Translations under genes and position numbers: made by a program
Shown: positions 61,625 through 64,000 of the stretch, one piece after another
Layout of the letters: every line of letters begins with the position of its first letter
Position numbering within the stretch: position 1 is the first letter of the stretch
DNA from: Agriterribacter humi
GTDB taxonomy: Bacteria > Bacteroidota > Bacteroidia > Chitinophagales > Chitinophagaceae
Direction of reading: 5' to 3'
Assembly (NCBI RefSeq): GCF_009192765.1
Contig: NZ_VOHQ01000004.1
Span: 186,001 to 250,000, forward strand
DNA length: 64,000 bases
Notes under the pieces: generated by a model
The model's database searches: none
Told to the model about the DNA's origin: nothing
Seen by the model: only the letters and a program-made list of their open reading frames with translations

Positions 61625-62722
61625 GTGCAAAATGTATCACCTACTTTTTTTCAGTCTGCATGGAAAAGATTGCGGAAAAACAAAGGGGCCGTTTTTGGGC
61701 TTTGCATCATTGCCTTAGCCGTATTAACAGGCCTTGGTGCTTATATGCTTGCCCCGGATCATTCACCGAACGCCAACAGGATGACCCTGGAAATTGGAGG
61801 ACAAAAGCCCGGTTTCAGCATGTGGTTTCTTAAGATACCCAAAGATAAAGCTGTAGAAAAAGCTGGCATTTTTGAAAGGTTACTCAGCGGCCAGGAGGAT
61901 GTGTATAATTATATACCTGTTCGTTCATGGCAGCAAAAAGGCGACAGTATTGTTGTGCAGCAATACATTGATGAAGGCATAGAAGAACGGCAATCCTATT
62001 CTATTAAAACCCTGAATACTGATCCTTCTTCCCCTGTGGTTAATAAAACTTTTTGGCTGGGCACGGATAAATTCGGGAGGGACATTCTCAGCCGCCTGAT
62101 CGTAGGAGTGCGGGTAAGCCTTGCCGTTGGATTGATCGCAGTTGTAATTTCCCTGTCTATCGGCATAGTGCTGGGGCTCGTTGCCGGGTATTTCGGCGGC
62201 AGAACAGATAATATCATCATGTGGTTTATTAACGTGGTATGGAGCATGCCCACCTTACTGCTGGTATTTGCCATTACCCTGGCATTGGGTAAGGGGTTCT
62301 GGCAGGTATTTATTGCCGTTGGATTAACCTTATGGGTAAACACGGCAAGGATCATTCGCACGCAGGTGCTGAGTATCCGGGAACTGCAATATATTGAAGC
62401 TGCCAGGGCGCTTGGCTTTACCAATACCAGAATCATCTTCCGGCATATACTGCCCAATGTGCTGGGGCCGGTAATGGTAATGGCCGCTTCCAATTTTGCA
62501 TCGGCTATCGTTATAGAAGCAGGACTGAGTTTTTTAGGCATCGGCGTTCAACCACCGCAGCCCAGTTGGGGTTTAATGATCAAAGAAAACTACAATTTCA
62601 TCATCACCCATAATCCATTACTGGCCATATCGCCTGGCATTTGTATTATGTTGCTGGTGCTGGCCTTTAATTTATTAGGCAATGGGTTGAGAGATGCATT
62701 AGATGTAAGGGGGAAGTGGTAA
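61625..62722 (+). CDS. Peptide/nickel-type ABC transporter permease (OppC/DppC-like)
   Basis: 365 residues if started at GTG 61625 (VQNVSPTFFQSAWKRLRKNK). ATG 61568 would add residues that come from a dispersed repeat. The first helix (AVFGLCIIALAVLTGLGAYM) is followed by a 110-residue periplasmic loop. The binding-protein-dependent permease domain contains FWLGTDKFGRDILSRLIVGV and, near the end, the EAA-type loop YIEAARALGFTNTRIIFRHI. A partner permease, ATPase and binding protein are not in the window, so the transported peptide is unknown. Confidence 0.88.
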   Translation: MQNVSPTFFQSAWKRLRKNKGAVFGLCIIALAVLTGLGAYMLAPDHSPNANRMTLEIGGQKPGFSMWFLKIPKDKAVEKAGIFERLLSGQEDVYNYIPVRSWQQKGDSIVVQQYIDEGIEERQSYSIKTLNTDPSSPVVNKTFWLGTDKFGRDILSRLIVGVRVSLAVGLIAVVISLSIGIVLGLVAGYFGGRTDNIIMWFINVVWSMPTLLLVFAITLALGKGFWQVFIAVGLTLWVNTARIIRTQVLSIRELQYIEAARALGFTNTRIIFRHILPNVLGPVMVMAASNFASAIVIEAGLSFLGIGVQPPQPSWGLMIKENYNFIITHNPLLAISPGICIMLLVLAFNLLGNGLRDALDVRGKW

Positions 62723-62759
62723 GGTGTAGGTTTAAAATTTGAGATTGATGGGATGAAGG

Positions 62760-62935
62760 GCACGTTACAAGTTGCAGGGTGCAGGGAATATCCGTTGCTG
62801 AAATTTGGCGGTCGGGTGAGTAGATGCTTGCTGACTGCTGCCCGCTGGCAGCCCTCTTTGAATTTGAATTTTATCCGCCCCGGCGGACATGTTTGGTTCT
62901 TGTGTTCTGGTTCTTGGTGCTTTCCTGACTTATAA
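62760..62935. repeat. Dispersed intergenic repeat, copy C
   Basis: CACGTTACAAGTTGCAGGGT, TTTGAATTTGAATTTTATC and TTTGGTTCTTG..CTGGTTCTTGG match copies A and B. The gap between the permease and the Lrp gene consists of it almost entirely. It just reaches the stop of the Lrp gene. Confidence 0.55.
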
Positions 62936-63400
62936 AGGCCCTACCTGTACATTTCGGTTAAAACTTTCTTCCAGCGATATTAATGTTTCGGTTCGTTCAA
63001 TACCCTTTATTTTTTGCAATTCATCATGCAACACATGCCGCAACTGGGTGATATCCCTGCATACAATTTCGATGAACATACTGTAGTTGCCGGTTGTATA
63101 ATTAAGGCGCACAATTTCGGGTATTCTTTTCAGGTCTTTGGCTACGGTATCGTATAAAGAGCTTTTTTCGAGGTAGATGCCCACAAAGGCTGTGATGTCA
63201 TAACCCAGTTCCTTCAACTCCACGTTAAGCCGGGTGCCCTTTACCACACCGCTTTCCTGTAGCTTTTTAATGCGCACATGGATGGTACCGCCTGATACAG
63301 AAAGATTTTTTCCCAAATCAGCATACGAGATCCCGGCATCTTCCATCATAGCTGATATGATCTGCAGGTCTAATTTGTCTAAATTTAATTTTGACGCCAT
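62930..63400 (-). CDS. Lrp/AsnC family transcriptional regulator
   Basis: 156 residues: N-terminal helix-turn-helix (LDKLDLQIISAMMEDAGISY, ADLGKNLSVSGGTIHVRIKK) and a C-terminal RAM (ligand-binding) domain (TAFVGIYLEKSSLYDTVAKD to IKGIERTETLISLEES). Such regulators respond to amino acids and act as octamers. Its regulon is not evident from the neighbours. It converges on the ABC permease gene. Confidence 0.93.
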   Translation of the reverse strand: MASKLNLDKLDLQIISAMMEDAGISYADLGKNLSVSGGTIHVRIKKLQESGVVKGTRLNVELKELGYDITAFVGIYLEKSSLYDTVAKDLKRIPEIVRLNYTTGNYSMFIEIVCRDITQLRHVLHDELQKIKGIERTETLISLEESFNRNVQVGPL

Positions 63401-63592
63401 TTTACCCTGTTTTATCTACATAATACTACAATTTATTGATACAGGCAGGAAAAAGATAATTGTAAGTAAAAAAACGTTCAGTGAAAATTAAAAGAATTTC
63501 AGTCAACCCCCGCAATGAAACCGGGATAGAGAAACAGGGCAGAAAGCATCAGCTCCCGGTGCACTGAGAAAAATCTCAAATTGCTACCTCTC

Positions 63593-63628
63593 CTCTGACC
63601 ACTCACTACTGACTACTCACCACTTGCT
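63593..63628. repeat. Degenerate GTAGTGAGTGGT-type repeat, copy 3
   Basis: CTGACCACTCACTACTGACT followed by ACTCACCACTTGC is the complement of the AGTGGTGAGTAGT-type strings at 27343. It lies next to the 3' end of tatC. Confidence 0.5.
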
Positions 63629-64000
63629 AACTCCATTCTTCCCATTTCTTATCACTCTTTTTGTTAACCCTGGCGGCAATAATAACGCTGATCTCGTATA
63701 AAAGAAAAAGTGGAACGCAAACAATCATCTGGCTACCCCAGTCCGGCGAAGGTGTAATGATGGCGGCAAGCACCAGCAAGGCTATATATGCGTACTTACG
63801 GTAAGACCGCAAAAACCCGGCTGTGAGTAGCCCCATTCTTGCCAGCACCCATGAAGCCATTGGTAGTTCAAAGGCAACCCCCGACCCTATAGTAATATCA
63901 ATAATTGAATCCAGGTAATCACTCAGCATGGGTTTATAATCCAGTATTTGCTGGGAACCCAGTGTATAATTATACAGGAAATTAAAAGTAAAGGGCGCCA
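63627..64000 (-). CDS. tatC: Sec-independent translocase TatC (start outside window)
   Basis: The last 123 or so residues of TatC. Read from the window edge they run APFTFNFLYNYTLGSQQILD, YKPMLSDYLDSIIDITIGSG, VAFELPMASWVLARMGLLTA and onward, with the late membrane helices YAYIALLVLAAIITPSP and MIVCVPLFLLYEISVIIAA. The FELP segment and TPSPD turn are conserved in TatC. It forms the core of the twin-arginine translocon, which could serve the SRR-bearing protein encoded at 14362. The N-terminal half lies beyond 64000. Confidence 0.92.
   Translation of the reverse strand, partial: APFTFNFLYNYTLGSQQILDYKPMLSDYLDSIIDITIGSGVAFELPMASWVLARMGLLTAGFLRSYRKYAYIALLVLAAIITPSPDWGSQMIVCVPLFLLYEISVIIAARVNKKSDKKWEEWS

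Overview
The window looks like a chromosomal segment of a Bacteroidota bacterium, most likely of the Chitinophagaceae or a close relative (the family is an inference). The supporting signs are a SusC/SusD pair, two proteins with C-terminal type IX secretion (T9SS) sorting domains, BlaI/M56 regulators, promoters of the Bacteroidota type (TTG or TTTG, about 19 bp, then TAnnTTTG) and weak Shine-Dalgarno sequences. Most of it is ordinary housekeeping and envelope metabolism, broken by a few accessory or decaying patches.

Region by region. 1-370: the 3' end of a tRNA (probably Ser) and a 120-bp element with terminal inverted repeats. 375-3209: a BlaI repressor, an M56 sensor peptidase and a serine hydrolase, with a palindromic operator on the promoter. 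3610-4023: a cupin gene broken by a nonsense codon. 4164-8135: a co-directional cluster built on an ECF42-type sigma factor, with YCII/DGPF, NAD(P)-binding and AhpD/CMD-like proteins. 8.4-9.9 kb: a graveyard holding a RhuM relic, one copy of a long direct repeat carrying an insert, and a frameshifted, truncated hsdM. 9.9-13.8 kb: two secreted proteins, one deacetylase-like and one a CBM9-like/serine-hydrolase fusion. The second copy of the direct repeat follows at 14.06 kb.

14.3-24.1 kb: a sugar isomerase/epimerase-like protein, a glycosyltransferase, NadE, AsnB, and a compact metB / TIGR02757 / small protein / ArsC-like operon, ending in a relic of an M48 peptidase. 24.2-29 kb: a TetR-TolC-EmrA-EmrB tripartite efflux operon with two tandem palindromes on its promoter. 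29-34 kb: a T9SS-exported sugar dehydrogenase-like protein and carB. 34.6-38.2 kb: an M23 peptidase, BCP peroxiredoxin, an HExxH protein and a GH16 glucanase. 38.2-39.2 kb: a RAYT-type (HUH) transposase inside REP-like palindromes. 39.2-50 kb: aminotransferase, OsmC, LOG, a cysteine-free DsbA-like protein, a lipid kinase, a membrane patatin, CtaA, RNase HII, a glycosyltransferase and an LpxH-like phosphatase.

50.2-55 kb: SusC and SusD without linked enzymes. 55.1-57.2 kb: an IS1634-family element with 21-bp inverted repeats and a broken transposase. 57.3-59.3 kb: a large T9SS cargo protein. 59.4-64 kb: a hydrolase, a glycosyltransferase, an OppC/DppC permease, an Lrp regulator and the start-truncated tatC.

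I found no clear new multi-gene defence system. The most unusual items are the REP/RAYT unit, the combined ECF42-YCII-CMD cluster, the 5.3-kb segment between long direct repeats beside decayed restriction genes, the cysteine-free DsbA-like protein, and several families of dispersed intergenic repeats.
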